DNA of 40,442 nucleotides from Paenibacillus lignilyticus. GTDB lineage: Bacteria; Bacillota; Bacilli; Paenibacillales; Paenibacillaceae. Position numbers and translations under genes: made by a program. This document shows positions 40,194 to 40,442 of this stretch, piece by piece (the first letter of the stretch is position 1; every line of letters starts with the position of its first letter). Location of the stretch: positions 1-40,442 of the forward strand of contig NZ_JAGKSP010000030.1 in the NCBI RefSeq assembly GCF_017942085.1. The letters are read 5' to 3'. The notes beneath the pieces were generated by a model, which ran no database searches, had not been told where the DNA came from, and was given only the letters and a program-made list of their open reading frames with translations.

Positions 40194-40442
40194 TTAGAAA
40201 AAGGCGCAGCCTATCAGCAGCGCCAGCAAGCCGGCCAGCGCCGAGGACGCGAAATTCACCGCGTCGTTGCTCATCCCGGCGAAGCCGCGAATTCGCTGCA
40301 CGGCGTCGCTGCCGCCGCAATGCTCGGCGCGCTCTGTTTCGCTGCCGCATACCCGGCAGCGGTACATCACTTGCACGGTCGCGCCGAGCAGCGAATCGGC
40401 GAAGGCGCCGGCCGTGCCGGCGCAAGCCGCGGCGGCGAGCAG
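40194..40442 (-). CDS. DUF92-family membrane protein, C-terminal part (cut by the window edge)
   Basis: The frame stays open to the right edge, so the N-terminus is missing. The visible 82 residues contain GAFADSLLGATVQVMYRC, a CxxC (CRVCGSETERAEHC), then NDAVNFASSALAGLLALLIG, all typical of the C-terminal end of DUF92 proteins, some of which act as phytol or farnesol phosphate kinases. The GC content is clearly higher than in the rest of the window. The gene ends 221 bases upstream of the ABC operon and runs in the same direction. Confidence 0.75.
   Translation of the reverse strand: MLAAAACAGTAGAFADSLLGATVQVMYRCRVCGSETERAEHCGGSDAVQRIRGFAGMSNDAVNFASSALAGLLALLIGCAFF

Overview
The window looks like a chromosomal segment of an endospore-forming Gram-positive bacterium of the Paenibacillus type. 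The reasons are strong AGGAGG-like ribosome binding sites, frequent TTG and GTG starts, Bacillus-type rRNA leader and promoter sequences, a perfect cre box, a GlnR/TnrA-type box, and genes typical of spore formers (tetraprenyl-beta-curcumene synthase YtpB, a YjcZ-like miniprotein, a YtvI/AI-2E-like membrane protein, CshA helicase, a DUF3906 protein). No insertion sequence, prophage, CRISPR array or tRNA gene was seen.

Layout. Positions 1-290 hold the leader and tandem promoters of an rRNA operon that runs leftwards out of the window. Positions 492-1762 hold a LytTR-like regulator with a cre box in its promoter, a 27-residue basic peptide and a GNAT acetyltransferase. Positions 1794-6612 are a complete urease operon on the minus strand (ureA-B-C-F-G-D, no ureE), with a GlnR/TnrA-type box just upstream of its promoter. 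Divergent from it are ilvD and a PH-domain protein. Positions 9375-16764 carry housekeeping and envelope genes: polysaccharide deacetylase, AI-2E-type permease, class B penicillin-binding protein, LysR regulator, rhomboid protease, thiol peroxidase and a DUF1499-like protein. A structured RNA at 16827-17041, with its own promoter and terminator, is a candidate 6S RNA.

Positions 17091-23505 hold a YesL-like membrane protein, a 30-residue YjcZ-like peptide behind a sigma-K-like promoter, a CshA-type DEAD-box helicase, a YitT-family protein, a small conserved-looking protein, a secreted putative glycoside hydrolase, an FMN reductase and a DUF3906-like protein. Positions 23600-28713 hold pfkA, the sesquarterpene synthase gene with a small unknown gene upstream, and a divergent MATE-type plus MFS transporter pair. 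Positions 28783-33631 hold a YebC/PmpR-like regulator, a cold-shock protein, a MetF-like protein, two small unknown genes and oligoendopeptidase F. Positions 33700-39972 hold an SsuE-like FMN reductase and a four-gene ABC export operon (ATPase, lipoprotein adaptor, large FtsX-like permease, second ATPase fused to an AbrB-like domain). The right edge cuts a DUF92-family gene.

How the genes work together. The urease subunits and accessory factors form one unit for urea use under nitrogen control. The ABC operon encodes a MacB-like assembly driven from a TTGACA promoter with a TACA-N2-TGTA operator in its leader. Most other genes look like single-gene or two-gene units separated by clear terminators. 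I did not find a wholly new system. The least ordinary items are the ATPase-AbrB fusion, the doubly His-rich UreG in a ureE-less operon, the candidate 6S RNA, and several promoters whose -10 lies within or between arms of inverted repeats. All functional calls come from reading motifs by eye, without database searches.
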